Positions 43,631-52,311 are shown, numbered from the stretch's first letter. The stretch: DNA of 64,000 bases from Centipeda periodontii DSM 2778 (GCF_000213975.1 NZ_GL892076.1:2377255-2441254), one strand, 5' to 3'. Numbers and translations are program-made. The notes: generated by a model from the sequence alone, not told the origin.

Positions 43631-43658
43631 ATTATACCAAATATCAGAGGTACGTCAA
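43631..43658 (-). promoter_or_regulatory. Internal promoter before flhA
   Basis: On the minus strand TTGACG (43653-43658), 16 bases and a perfect TATAAT (43631-43636), in the 87-base gap between flhB and flhA. It would supply extra transcription of flhA to fliA. Confidence 0.85.
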
Positions 43659-43704
43659 ATTTTTCATAAGACTTTCGTCATGCGTTAGAAAAATGTCCGC
43701 TTCC

Positions 43705-44826
43705 TCACGCACCACGTCGCGCGTGTTTCAGTCGGTAGACATACGCGAGCACCTCTGCGACCGCCTGATAGAGCTCCTGCGGAACGGAGTCTCCCACCTG
43801 CACGGCTGCAAATAGGGTTCGTGCAAGCGGCTTATTCTCGATGATCGGCACGCGTGCCTCGCGCCCGATCTCCTTGATCCGTTGTGCCACGAGATCCTGT
43901 CCCTTCGCAATCACCGTCGGGGCAACCATGCCCTGTTCATAGGAGAGAGCCACGGCGTAGTGCGTCGGGTTCGTAATGATGACATCGGCCTTGGGAACTT
44001 CCTTCATCATGCGCGCCATCGCCATCTGCCGCTGCTTCTGACGAATCTTGCCCTTGATCTGGGGATCGCCTTCCGTCTGCTTCATCTCATCCTTGACTTC
44101 CTGCTTGGTCATCTTGAGATCCTGCGTCGTCTGCCATTTCTGATAGCCGTAATCCATGACCGCCATGATCATGATGACCCCGATGACGATGAATGCCATC
44201 CGGAAAATGATCTCTGCGACGAGGGTAAGGCTTGTCGTAAGATCGAAGAACATGAACTGCGGCATTGCAAGAATCTGTTCGTGAATAAAGCGGTAGAGAA
44301 AGAAACCGATGACGAGGATCTTGAAAAAGGATTTCGCCAGCTCGACCAGAGAGCGCTTTGAGAAAATGCGCCCGAATCCGTTGATGGGGTTGAGCTTATC
44401 CAGATTGAACTCAATGGACTCGGTATTGAAGTTCAGCCCCACTTGGAAAAAGTTGATGACAAGACCGATGATCATGATGAAGATCATGATCGGAAATGCG
44501 GTCTTGGCAAGAATCATGACAATGCCAATGAAGATGCGAAGGATGTTTTCCGTATCGACCGTCTGGTTGAGATTCGTAAACACGTACGTCGTATAGGTCG
44601 CGATCGAGACATAAATCGAATCCCACAGAAGTTTGAGCCCGAAAAATCCGACAAGCAGGACAAACCCACTATTGAGCTCCTGACTGCGAGCAACCTGTCC
44701 CTTCTTGCGCGCATCCGCACGCTTCTTCGACGTCGGTTCCTCTGTCTTTTCCCCTGCGAAACGCTGGAGGTCAAAGACGAATGCGCGCCTATTGGAGGGC
44801 GCGTACTGCGAGTGATATATTTCCAT
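43705..44826 (-). CDS. flhB: Flagellar export switch protein FlhB
   Basis: FlhB switches export from rod/hook to filament proteins by autocleavage. FDLQRFAGEKTEEPTSKKR opens the conserved part, four membrane helices follow, and IITNPTHYAVAL contains the NPTH self-cleavage site. The start is uncertain: no good ribosome site is seen. The ATG at 44826 overlaps fliR by 38 bases, and others lie up to 44847, so translation is probably coupled to fliR. Confidence 0.92.
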   Translation of the reverse strand: MEIYHSQYAPSNRRAFVFDLQRFAGEKTEEPTSKKRADARKKGQVARSQELNSGFVLLVGFFGLKLLWDSIYVSIATYTTYVFTNLNQTVDTENILRIFIGIVMILAKTAFPIMIFIMIIGLVINFFQVGLNFNTESIEFNLDKLNPINGFGRIFSKRSLVELAKSFFKILVIGFFLYRFIHEQILAMPQFMFFDLTTSLTLVAEIIFRMAFIVIGVIMIMAVMDYGYQKWQTTQDLKMTKQEVKDEMKQTEGDPQIKGKIRQKQRQMAMARMMKEVPKADVIITNPTHYAVALSYEQGMVAPTVIAKGQDLVAQRIKEIGREARVPIIENKPLARTLFAAVQVGDSVPQELYQAVAEVLAYVYRLKHARRGA

Positions 44827-45571
44827 ACATTTCATTGAACAGCACATCCAAGAATAAGACGTAGAACGGAATGATCATCGACAGAACAGTGATACCGATC
44901 ATCAGCTGCATGGGAATACCGACGACGAAGATGTTCATCTGCGGCATCGTACGTGCAAGTATGCCGAGTCCCACATTTGTGAGCAGGATGGCAAAGGTAA
45001 TGGGCATGGCAATCTTCATGCCCGTAAGGAAGATTCCTCCCGTAAAATTGGCGATGATAAGGGCAAACGAGATATTCGGCTCCATCCCCGCAAGCGGAAC
45101 CACGCGGAAGCTCTCGGTGAGAGCCGCCAAAATCATATGGTGACCATTTGTAACCAGGAGAATGATGACTGCCAAATTATAAAGAAAACTTCCGATGAGC
45201 GGTATCTGCTGACCGGAAGTCGGATCCACGACATTGACAATGGCAAACCCCACCTGCATGTCCATGACCTTGCCTGCCATGGTAATGGCCGCGAAGGAGA
45301 TATATGCCACAAAGCCGATCAGCCAGCCAATGAAGAGTTCACCGATTGCAGTGACAGCAAACATGATGATGGTCTCGGGTGCAGCCACCGCTCCCAATCC
45401 GTCGATAACGGGAAAGAGCACGACAGTCATCGCCAGAGCCATGCCCACGCGAAAATATATGGAAATATTCATACTGCCAAAGAAGGGCGATACGACAAAG
45501 ATGCCGCTGATGCGCGTGAGTGTCAGCAAAAAAACAGCAATATGCCCTTGCAGCAGCTCATACAAATCCAT
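44789..45571 (-). CDS. fliR: Flagellar export gate protein FliR
   Basis: This 260-residue integral membrane protein with about six to eight hydrophobic segments is part of the FliPQR export channel. IFVVSPFFGSMNISIYFRVGMALA and DPTSGQQIPLIGSFLYNLAVI fit the family. It follows fliQ by 15 bases. Confidence 0.94.
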   Translation of the reverse strand: MDLYELLQGHIAVFLLTLTRISGIFVVSPFFGSMNISIYFRVGMALAMTVVLFPVIDGLGAVAAPETIIMFAVTAIGELFIGWLIGFVAYISFAAITMAGKVMDMQVGFAIVNVVDPTSGQQIPLIGSFLYNLAVIILLVTNGHHMILAALTESFRVVPLAGMEPNISFALIIANFTGGIFLTGMKIAMPITFAILLTNVGLGILARTMPQMNIFVVGIPMQLMIGITVLSMIIPFYVLFLDVLFNEMYGNISLAVRALQ

Positions 45572-45586
45572 GCACGGCCGCCCCTT

Positions 45587-45856
45587 TCAGCGCAAATACA
45601 TCGGCAGATTGATAAACACATTCGACACATACTCGACCATGATGCGCAACATCCACGGTCCAAAGATCAGAATGGCGACAAAGACCGCAATAATCTTTGG
45701 AATGAATGCGAGTGTCTGCTCCTGAATCGAGGTCGTCGCCTGAAACACCGCCACCAAAAGGCCCACAATCAGACCAAGTCCCAGCATGGGCGCAGAGACC
45801 AGAAGGACGATCATGAGTGCCTCTTGAGCGAGCTGGATGACCAAATCTCCGGACAT
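45587..45856 (-). CDS. fliQ: Flagellar export gate protein FliQ
   Basis: The 89-residue protein has two membrane helices and the signature VFQATTSIQEQTLAFIPKI. Four copies join FliP and FliR in the export channel. It has a GGGGG site before ATG 45856. Confidence 0.95.
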   Translation of the reverse strand: MSGDLVIQLAQEALMIVLLVSAPMLGLGLIVGLLVAVFQATTSIQEQTLAFIPKIIAVFVAILIFGPWMLRIMVEYVSNVFINLPMYLR

Positions 45857-45871
45857 CGGCTTCGCCCCCCG

Positions 45872-46654
45872 CTAACGGAAACTCATGATGAGCGACTGGA
45901 TCAGCAGATGCCACCCATCGACCATAACAAACAGCAAAATTTTGAACGGCAGTGAAATCATGACCGGCGGCAGCATCATCATACCCATCGACATGAGCGT
46001 ACTTGCGACGATCATATCGATGACAATGAACGGGATGTAGATCATAAAACCAATCTGAAACGCCGTCTTGAGTTCGCTGATGATAAACGCAGGAATGAGT
46101 GTAAACGTAGACACATCCTCGGGCCCCTCCGGTCGGGGGGCATCCGAAAGATTGACAAAGAGCGCGAGATCGGATTCCCGTGTCTGGCGGAACATGAACT
46201 CACGCATCGGATCGACAATATTCTCAAGCGCCTGTTCCTGCGAAATCTGCCCCGCAAGATAGGGCTGAATCCCATTCTCGTTTGCCTGCCCCCAATAGGG
46301 CGCCATAATGTAGAATGACAAAAAGAGCGAGAGTGCAATGACAACCTGATTCGGCGGTACATTCTGCGTCGACAGCGCATTGCGTAAAAATCCGATGACT
46401 ACAACAATGCGGATAAAGGATGTCGTCATTACGAGAATCGCAGGTGCCAGCGAAATAACCGTCAGAACCGCCAGGATCTGCATGCTGGTCGCCACATCCT
46501 GCGGATTCTCCGATGTCCCTACACCGACACTGACGGTAGGAATCAGTGGGGCAGCACTTGCATGTCCCACGCCCAGCAGGAGGAGCGCCGCGCCTCCCAA
46601 TACAAGCAATTTGCGCCCCAATCCCGTCCCCCCATTTCTCTCTGCCGCCTTCAC
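45872..46654 (-). CDS. fliP: Flagellar export gate protein FliP
   Basis: FliP is the core of the export channel. A signal-like N-terminus (cut after GHASA) is followed by MQILAVLTVISLAPAILVMTTSFIRIVVVI, LRNALSTQNVPPNQV and the C-terminal LIPAFIISELKTAFQIGFMI, all typical. The start is GTG overlapping the fliO stop (GTGA). Confidence 0.96.
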   Translation of the reverse strand: MKAAERNGGTGLGRKLLVLGGAALLLLGVGHASAAPLIPTVSVGVGTSENPQDVATSMQILAVLTVISLAPAILVMTTSFIRIVVVIGFLRNALSTQNVPPNQVVIALSLFLSFYIMAPYWGQANENGIQPYLAGQISQEQALENIVDPMREFMFRQTRESDLALFVNLSDAPRPEGPEDVSTFTLIPAFIISELKTAFQIGFMIYIPFIVIDMIVASTLMSMGMMMLPPVMISLPFKILLFVMVDGWHLLIQSLIMSFR

Positions 46655-47163
46655 TTTCGAAAGAGAGGCGGTATTTTTTGAACAAAGTCCGACAGAGAGC
46701 CGAACTGTTCCTGAAAGACTCCGCCCGCTACAGGTTCTGCGGCGCGAATCTCCTCCACAGTCTCCGGATCGTCAATCTCCGTGATCAGCCGAATGCTCGC
46801 ATCCGTGACACCGAGCACAAAGACACGCCCGAAAAGCTCCACAACACAGAGCGAGCGGTTTGGCCCGAGCGGCAGCTGCAAATAGATCTGTCCCCCACGT
46901 GCTGCAAGACGCTGCATGGAACTCTTTCCAAACGCACGCGCCACAAAATAGGCGAGGATAATGACAAACGCAAAGACAGCAAAAAGGCTGACCATATAAG
47001 CGACCGTCGACCACCATGACACGGCCGACGGGCGCGGGTCAGCCTCCTCGTATCCGGCTAAATATCCGCCGCCCGTCTCACCTGCAGCAGACACATCCCC
47101 TGTACAAAGTGCATAGAGAACGCATCCGAGCAGCAAGGACAGAGAAAATATCCGTTCGTTCAT
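46651..47163 (-). CDS. fliO: Flagellar biosynthesis protein FliO
   Basis: From ATG 47163 (one base overlap with the cheY stop) it has 170 residues: a signal peptide, a short periplasmic stretch, one membrane helix (about residues 55-78) and a small cytoplasmic domain (GGQIYLQLPLGPNRSLCVVELFGRVFVLGVTD) typical of FliO/FliZ. FliO assists assembly of the FliP ring. Confidence 0.88.
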   Translation of the reverse strand: MNERIFSLSLLLGCVLYALCTGDVSAAGETGGGYLAGYEEADPRPSAVSWWSTVAYMVSLFAVFAFVIILAYFVARAFGKSSMQRLAARGGQIYLQLPLGPNRSLCVVELFGRVFVLGVTDASIRLITEIDDPETVEEIRAAEPVAGGVFQEQFGSLSDFVQKIPPLFRK

Positions 47164-47525
47164 CAGCCGACGGCTTTGCGAATGGCCTCCAACACGCGAT
47201 CCGCTTGGAACGGCTTCACGATGAAGTCGCGCGCACCCGCCTGAATGGCCTCGATAACCATCGCCTGCTGACCCATTGCACTGCACATAACGACCTTTGC
47301 CGCAGGATCGACTTTCTTGATCTCCTTGACAGCAGTGATACCATCCATTTCAGGCATCGTAATATCCATCGTCACGAGATCCGGCTTGAGCTCCTGATAC
47401 TTCTCCAAGGCCTTCATGCCGTTCTCCGCTTCACCGACAATTTCATAACCGTTCTTCGACAGGATGTCCTTTACCATCATTCGCATAAAGGCTGCATCAT
47501 CAACGATCAGAACGCGAGTTGCCAT
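47163..47525 (-). CDS. cheY: Chemotaxis response regulator CheY
   Basis: The 120-residue single receiver domain has acidic pocket Asp9/Asp10, phosphorylation site Asp54 (LVTMDITMPEMDG) and the conserved Lys in FIVKPF near residue 104. CheY-P binds the motor switch. It has its own promoter and a leader containing a 15-codon open frame. Confidence 0.96.
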   Translation of the reverse strand: MATRVLIVDDAAFMRMMVKDILSKNGYEIVGEAENGMKALEKYQELKPDLVTMDITMPEMDGITAVKEIKKVDPAAKVVMCSAMGQQAMVIEAIQAGARDFIVKPFQADRVLEAIRKAVG

Positions 47526-47539
47526 TTTCTCATCTCTCC

Positions 47540-47587
47540 TTACTCCGTCAGAACATCCCCATCACAAAGGGTACCAAACGCACACAT
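47540..47587 (-). other. Possible 15-codon upstream open frame in the cheY leader
   Basis: ATG 47587 follows AAAAGGA by ten bases, encodes MCAFGTLCDGDVLTE and ends with TAA at 47540, right at the cheY ribosome site. The ATG itself lies in a hairpin (ACGCATAC pairing with GTGTGCGT). It could couple or tune cheY translation; it could also be chance. Confidence 0.35.
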
Positions 47588-47615
47588 ATTGTATGCGTCC
47601 TTTTTAACGTTACTC

Positions 47616-47644
47616 ATTATAACGAAAAGTGCTGTCTGTGACAA
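47616..47644 (-). promoter_or_regulatory. Internal promoter before cheY
   Basis: On the minus strand TTGTCA (47639-47644), exactly 17 bases, then TATAAT (47616-47621). It lies in the 159-base gap between fliY and cheY; the leader is about 85 bases. Confidence 0.88.
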
Positions 47645-47684
47645 GGGTTTTCTACACCAGTCCCCAAAGAACCTATTCCTTCCG

Positions 47685-48866
47685 CTACTGGAGGCGTGCA
47701 GCGCGCTCCAGCGGGCTGACAATCTCCGTGATGCGAACGCCGAAGTTCTCATCGATGACGACAACTTCGCCCTTCGCCAGATACTTGCCGTTGACCATAA
47801 TGTCCACGGGCTCACCGGCAAGCTTATCCAGTTCTACAATGGATCCCTTTGTCAGATCAAGAATATCTTTGATTGACTTTTTCGTCCGGCCGAGTTCGAC
47901 ATTGACCTGAAGAGGTACGTCGAGAATAAGACCGATATTGGCATCATTCACCTGCACCGGCGTAGAACTGAGCGGGGTGAACTGAGCCGACTGTACCGGC
48001 ACATTAGATGCTACATGTGGTTGCATAGGCGATGCTCCATATCCATAGTTTGCAGGTGCAGCAGCAGCCGCTGCCGGCGCAGACGCCGGTGCTGCGGCTG
48101 GTGCCTGCGGCGCCGGTGCTGCCTGTGCAGCCTCCATTGCCGCCTCCTCATCATCAACATCCGGTTGCTGATTTATCAGTGCGTCGACCATATCCTTCGC
48201 GACATCAACCGGCAGGAGCTGCATAATCTCACTGTCAATGAGACCGTCCACCTCCATGCGGAAGGACGCCTGAATAATTGGATCGACCTTGTCCAGCAAC
48301 TTGGATACAACTTCCTCCGTCCCAAGGTCGACAAGCGTGACCACGGGAGGTGTGATGTCCACTTTTTTATTAAACATGGACGAGAGCGATGTCGCAACAC
48401 TGCCCATCATCTGATTCATGGACTCGCTGACTGCGCTCATGTGAATTTCATTCAGCTCTAAATCCGGATTTGTGCCGTCATTGCCCATCATCAGATCGGC
48501 AATGATAGCAGCATCCTTCGCCTGAATACACAGGACGTTATTGCCCTCAATCCCGACGCTGTACCCGACCTCAACCACAAGAAAAGGAACGGGGTATTTC
48601 TCCTTCAGCTTACGCAGGTTCGACACGGAAACGGTCGGTGTGGTGATGGAAACCTTGCGACCGAGGAGGACGGAGAGTGTCGTTGCTGCTCCGCCCATCG
48701 AGATATTGCCAATCTCGCCGAGCGCATCGCGCTCCAGATCGGTGATGCCGGCATCATCATCGCCGGGAGACGAGTCGGCTGCAGCATCGTCGGCAAACGG
48801 GTCGCTTGCCTCTCCACCACTTAGGAGGGCATCAATCTCCTCCTGTGAGATCATTTCATCACTCAT
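47685..48866 (-). CDS. fliY: Flagellar switch phosphatase FliY (FliN-type)
   Basis: FliY combines CheY-P phosphatase and C-ring roles. The N-terminal region has ISQEEIDALL, as in FliM. CheC-like motifs are LGEIGNISMGGAATTL and AVSESMNQMMGSVATSL, followed by a long Ala/Pro linker (about 235-290) and a C-terminal FliN/SpoA domain (LDVPLQVNVELGRTKKSIKDILDLTKGSIVELDKLAGEPVD). ATG 48866 overlaps fliM by eight bases. FliY in place of FliN is typical of Firmicutes. Confidence 0.95.
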   Translation of the reverse strand: MSDEMISQEEIDALLSGGEASDPFADDAAADSSPGDDDAGITDLERDALGEIGNISMGGAATTLSVLLGRKVSITTPTVSVSNLRKLKEKYPVPFLVVEVGYSVGIEGNNVLCIQAKDAAIIADLMMGNDGTNPDLELNEIHMSAVSESMNQMMGSVATSLSSMFNKKVDITPPVVTLVDLGTEEVVSKLLDKVDPIIQASFRMEVDGLIDSEIMQLLPVDVAKDMVDALINQQPDVDDEEAAMEAAQAAPAPQAPAAAPASAPAAAAAAPANYGYGASPMQPHVASNVPVQSAQFTPLSSTPVQVNDANIGLILDVPLQVNVELGRTKKSIKDILDLTKGSIVELDKLAGEPVDIMVNGKYLAKGEVVVIDENFGVRITEIVSPLERAARLQ

Positions 48867-49860
48867 TCGCGTCGTCATCTCCTTCTATAATGCCGGATAT
48901 TTGAACAGCCATACGCTTCCCGGCAGTACCCGGACGCGCGCGGAATTTTGCATTCGAGCCAACATAGCAGATGAGTTCATCCTGCGTTTGCGTATCGAGC
49001 TGAAGCACATCGCCAAAGCCGAGCGTAAGGAACTCATGGATCGTAATATTGACCGTGCCAAGCTCTACCTTAAACGGCACCCGTGTGCGTTCAATCTTGC
49101 GCTGGAGCTCGGCCACCTGTTCAGGCGTACTCTCCTTGTCGGCAGAGGCCGCCACCCAGAACGACGTGGTGAGTTTTGACATGACCGGCTCGAGCACCAG
49201 ATAGGGAATGCAGATGTTTATCATGCCCTCGACATCGCCAATCCTCGTATGAATTGTGACGAGCACGACCATGTCGCTAGGCGGAACAAGCTGTGCAAAC
49301 TGTGGGTTCGTTTCCATCGTCTCAAAGTTCGGACGGAACTCTATCACGTTGCTCCATGCCTCTTTGAAATACTTGGTGACCGTATCGATGAAGCGACGCA
49401 TGACCGCCGTTTCAATATCCGTCAGTGCACGCGACTTGACGCCGGGCTTCCCTTCCCCGCCAAAGACGCGATCGATGTAGGCAAACGCCAAATCCGTACC
49501 GATCTCCATGACGATATTGCCCTTGAGCGGCGGCAATCCGAGAATGCCAATCACGGACGGATTTCCCATCGACTGGACAAACTCCTGATAGGTCATCTGC
49601 TCGACCGACATAACCTCGATATCGACCATTGCCCGCAGGCTTGCCGACAGATAGGTATTTACAAGACGCGAAAAACTCTCATGGAGCATGAAGAGCGTAC
49701 GGATCTGATCCTTGGAGAATCTATCCGGCCGCTTGAAATCATAGACCTTGACCTTGCGCTCCTCTTCTTCCGCCTTGACTTCCTCGGCGGAAACCGAGCC
49801 ATCCGAAAGAGCCGAAAGCAGCTTATCTATTTCGGATTGAGACAGTACGTCCTCAGCCAA
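48859..49860 (-). CDS. fliM: Flagellar motor switch protein FliM
   Basis: FliM binds CheY-P and forms most of the C-ring. The N-terminal LSQSEIDKLLSAL is the CheY-P binding peptide. The middle domain (RTLFMLHESFSRLVNTYLSASLR, NPSVIGILGLPPLKGNIVMEI) and C-terminal SpoA domain (VELGTVNITIHEFLTLGFGDVLQLD) are complete in 333 residues. The start is TTG with GGGGGAAG upstream. Confidence 0.96.
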   Translation of the reverse strand: MAEDVLSQSEIDKLLSALSDGSVSAEEVKAEEEERKVKVYDFKRPDRFSKDQIRTLFMLHESFSRLVNTYLSASLRAMVDIEVMSVEQMTYQEFVQSMGNPSVIGILGLPPLKGNIVMEIGTDLAFAYIDRVFGGEGKPGVKSRALTDIETAVMRRFIDTVTKYFKEAWSNVIEFRPNFETMETNPQFAQLVPPSDMVVLVTIHTRIGDVEGMINICIPYLVLEPVMSKLTTSFWVAASADKESTPEQVAELQRKIERTRVPFKVELGTVNITIHEFLTLGFGDVLQLDTQTQDELICYVGSNAKFRARPGTAGKRMAVQISGIIEGDDDANE

Positions 49861-49899
49861 GACTCTTCCCCCTTCCCTCTATGCAGTGATTCATATTAC

Positions 49900-50421
49900 T
49901 TACTGCAGCAGGAAGCTCGTGATGTAAACATCATAAACAGAGCCCTGACCCAGGCGCTCATTGAGCGCATCCTTCAGCTGCTTCTTGAGTGCATCCTGTT
50001 TGGATGCATCAAACTCCTCGAGTGGTGCCGCACGCAGGAACTGCATCGTCGTATCGAGGATCTTCGTCTCCGCAACGGAGCCGACCTTGCCGTCGACCAC
50101 ATTCTCGGACTTCCCGGGGTTAAGCTCCAAGACAATGCCTGCCTTGAGGAACTTCCCGGAGCGCCCCCCGCCGACATTGACGAGAACGCCTTCCTTCGGA
50201 TCGCCAAGTTTGTAGAACACACCGGGATCACGATGTGAGGTGCTACCGCCTCCATCTTCCGAGCGCGACGGTGATTCCGCCTGCGAGAAGATGTAGTACG
50301 AGATGCCGCCGGCAGCCGCCACCGCGACAAGAACCGCCACAATCACCACAACGATCATCATCAGCATGGGTGATTTCTGTTTTGGCTGCTCTGCAACCTG
50401 TTCTTCCTTTTCCTCCGCCAT
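49900..50421 (-). CDS. fliL: Flagellar basal body-associated protein FliL
   Basis: FliL forms rings around the stators and supports torque. It has 173 residues: a short cytoplasmic N-terminus, one membrane helix (about 20-43), a linker and a periplasmic domain ending DALNERLGQGSVYDVYITSFLLQ, the conserved FliL end. ATG 50421 has GGGAGGG upstream. Confidence 0.93.
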   Translation of the reverse strand: MAEEKEEQVAEQPKQKSPMLMMIVVVIVAVLVAVAAAGGISYYIFSQAESPSRSEDGGGSTSHRDPGVFYKLGDPKEGVLVNVGGGRSGKFLKAGIVLELNPGKSENVVDGKVGSVAETKILDTTMQFLRAAPLEEFDASKQDALKKQLKDALNERLGQGSVYDVYITSFLLQ

Positions 50422-50512
50422 GAGTTAATTCCCTCCCTAAAAATGACTACGAAGCCATAGCGGCTCCACACCGGGGCACTCCCTTGCCGCGTAGAGGAAC
50501 ACTGTTCCCTCC

Positions 50513-50541
50513 ATTATACCAAAGGAATGGAAATTCGCCAA
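50513..50541 (-). promoter_or_regulatory. Internal promoter before fliL
   Basis: On the minus strand TTGGCG (50536-50541), 17 bases and a perfect TATAAT (50513-50518), between flbD and fliL. The ~90-base leader includes a perfect GGAACA-G-TGTTCC hairpin and other G/C-rich stems. Confidence 0.85.
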
Positions 50542-50742
50542 CTAATTTTGATGAAGAGCACGGCGATACTTTATCGTGCGTCGCACAATTTCCTCCATCG
50601 GCTCCTCGACGATTAGTTTTTTCCCGTTGGTCAGAGTAACCACGGTATCAGGTGTTTCCTCAATGCTCTCAATGATCTCTGCGTTGAGGACAAACTCACC
50701 TTTTTTGTTCGTCTTGGAGTTGAACTTCGTCAGCATGATCAT
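50542..50742 (-). CDS. flbD: Flagellar protein FlbD
   Basis: It is a small protein of about 66 residues starting MIMLTKFNSK and containing FVLNAEIIESIEETPDTVVTLTNGKKLIVEEPMEEIV, the FlbD family core. It usually follows the hook gene flgE, and its function is unclear. Here it is the first gene of cluster B. GGAG lies six bases before ATG 50742. The frame stays open 13 codons further upstream. Confidence 0.92.
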   Translation of the reverse strand: MIMLTKFNSKTNKKGEFVLNAEIIESIEETPDTVVTLTNGKKLIVEEPMEEIVRRTIKYRRALHQN

Positions 50743-50758
50743 GACAGGCTCCCCCTCC

Positions 50759-50891
50759 ATTCCCTCTCTCATTTTTCGCACACAGAAAGAGCTGCGTACA
50801 AATCATTACTTGATATACTTTCGCCGTCATCCTCACTTTTCCTTTTTTTTCGAGGAGTATTTTTTCATCACGTCTTAAATTTTTCTCAAAA
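50759..50891 (-). promoter_or_regulatory. Conserved leader region of cluster B
   Basis: Two blocks match the leader of cluster A: TTTTTGAGAAAAAT (50878-50891; cluster A has it at 17915-17928) and TTTCTGTGTGCGAAAAATG near 50769-50787. Between them is A/T-rich sequence with no clear sigma-70 or sigma-28 promoter. No terminator with a U-tract separates recO from flbD. Confidence 0.5.
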
Positions 50892-50893
50892 AG

Positions 50894-51625
50894 TTATCCG
50901 AGCTGGGATAAAAATGCAAGCGAGCGCAAGGGATGACCGGCGAGATCCTGCACGTGTGCAAGCACGACAGACTCTGCTGCCATAAGGGTCCCACCGCGCA
51001 GCTGCAACGGAACAGGATGCGCCCAGTCGACATTTTCGAGGGCAACGAGCAGCTCCCGCACCTGCGCCGGAAAGGGCACAGCCTCCACCGTACGACAGTC
51101 CTGACAGAGAGCACCGCCCTCGCGTGCGAGGAAGAACGCATCCTCCTCAATCTCCGTGCCGCAGTGCAGACAGCGTCCGTAACTCTGCTGCAGCCCTGCC
51201 GCCGCGAGTGTCTGTAGCACGGCGGCAAGCGCCGTCACACGCGGATTGCGCGTTTCGAACGCCGTCAGGATGGCAGAAAGTCGATCAAAAAACTCCTCAT
51301 CCACAACGCCTTCGGGCAGGAATTCGCGGATGACCTCTGCCACAAAGGTCGCATAGGCGAGTGCCGAAAGATCCAGCGAAAGTTTTGCATGATGAGCGCG
51401 CACCGACGCCGTCTTAACGGTTTCCAGACGCCCGCCCTCGGCAAACTGCAGATCGGCGTGCACGAACATCTGCATGGCGCCCGCCAAGGGGCTTCGCGGT
51501 CGCCGACAGCCGAACGCTGCGGCACGCAGCAGCCCGCGCTCACGCGTAAATATCGTCATGACCTTATCCGCCTCACCCCAGCTTCGTGCGCCGAGCACAA
51601 TGCCCTCCGCTCCGTAGAGTGCCAT
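50894..51625 (-). CDS. recO: DNA repair protein RecO
   Basis: RecO loads RecA with RecF and RecR at gapped DNA. An N-terminal OB fold (GIVLGARSWGEADKVMTIFTRERGLL) is followed by a helical domain with a zinc site (CLHCGTEIEED and LCQDC, two CxxC pairs). It has 243 residues. It follows the DUF502 gene at once. Confidence 0.93.
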   Translation of the reverse strand: MALYGAEGIVLGARSWGEADKVMTIFTRERGLLRAAAFGCRRPRSPLAGAMQMFVHADLQFAEGGRLETVKTASVRAHHAKLSLDLSALAYATFVAEVIREFLPEGVVDEEFFDRLSAILTAFETRNPRVTALAAVLQTLAAAGLQQSYGRCLHCGTEIEEDAFFLAREGGALCQDCRTVEAVPFPAQVRELLVALENVDWAHPVPLQLRGGTLMAAESVVLAHVQDLAGHPLRSLAFLSQLG

Positions 51626-52291
51626 CTACGTCTCCGCCTCCCCTTCCGTGGAGGGGAACTTTCGAATATTTTTTTGCACGACCTTTTTCTTCACCTCGGC
51701 GAGCGGCATCACGGCACCTGCCGTCAGCATATATTGGAGCGCCTCCTCCTTCGGGATATCGATCGTGACCACATCCTCCTCCCTCACAAGGAGCGTCGTC
51801 CCCGAGGTCATATTGAGACTCCACGGGATAAAGACACAGACATAGCCCCCACCCATCACCGCTTGAAAGCGCGGCGGCAGATCCGCCATGACAAAGCCGA
51901 GGGCACGTGCCCCCTGATAGGGCACATGCACGACGCGCTTGAAGTTGCTGCTTGAGTCAAGCACCGCCTCCGAGAGACGTTTGACGCTTGTGTAGATGAA
52001 CTTCACGAACGGTATCGTTCCGATCATCGTCTCGCCGAGTGAGATGAGCTTTGCAAGCGCCCAATTTGTCGACGCCCATCCGACGACATAGATGACGAGG
52101 AGCAGTGTGACAATGCCCATACCAGGGAAGTAAAACGGCAGATACTGTCCGAGCACGCCCTCGGTGAAGCGCAGGGTCCACTCAATGACGAGCAGAGTGA
52201 TGATGACGGGCACCAAAACCAGCAGTCCGTTTACAAAGCTGCGCGAGGCATGCTTCATCGTGCGCCGATAGACGCGCTTCAACCGCAGCAT
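51626..52291 (-). CDS. DUF502 membrane protein
   Basis: Two membrane helices (about residues 18-40 and 55-75) are followed by a soluble domain with IPFVKFIYTSVKRLSEAV, RRVVHVPYQG-like KRVVHVPYQGARALGFV and VCVFIPWSLNMTSGTTLLV, the DUF502 signature. Function unknown. The 221-residue gene lies between era and recO with minimal gaps. Confidence 0.88.
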   Translation of the reverse strand: MLRLKRVYRRTMKHASRSFVNGLLVLVPVIITLLVIEWTLRFTEGVLGQYLPFYFPGMGIVTLLLVIYVVGWASTNWALAKLISLGETMIGTIPFVKFIYTSVKRLSEAVLDSSSNFKRVVHVPYQGARALGFVMADLPPRFQAVMGGGYVCVFIPWSLNMTSGTTLLVREEDVVTIDIPKEEALQYMLTAGAVMPLAEVKKKVVQKNIRKFPSTEGEAET

Positions 52292-52311
52292 GATCTCATG
52301 TCCCCCCTTCC

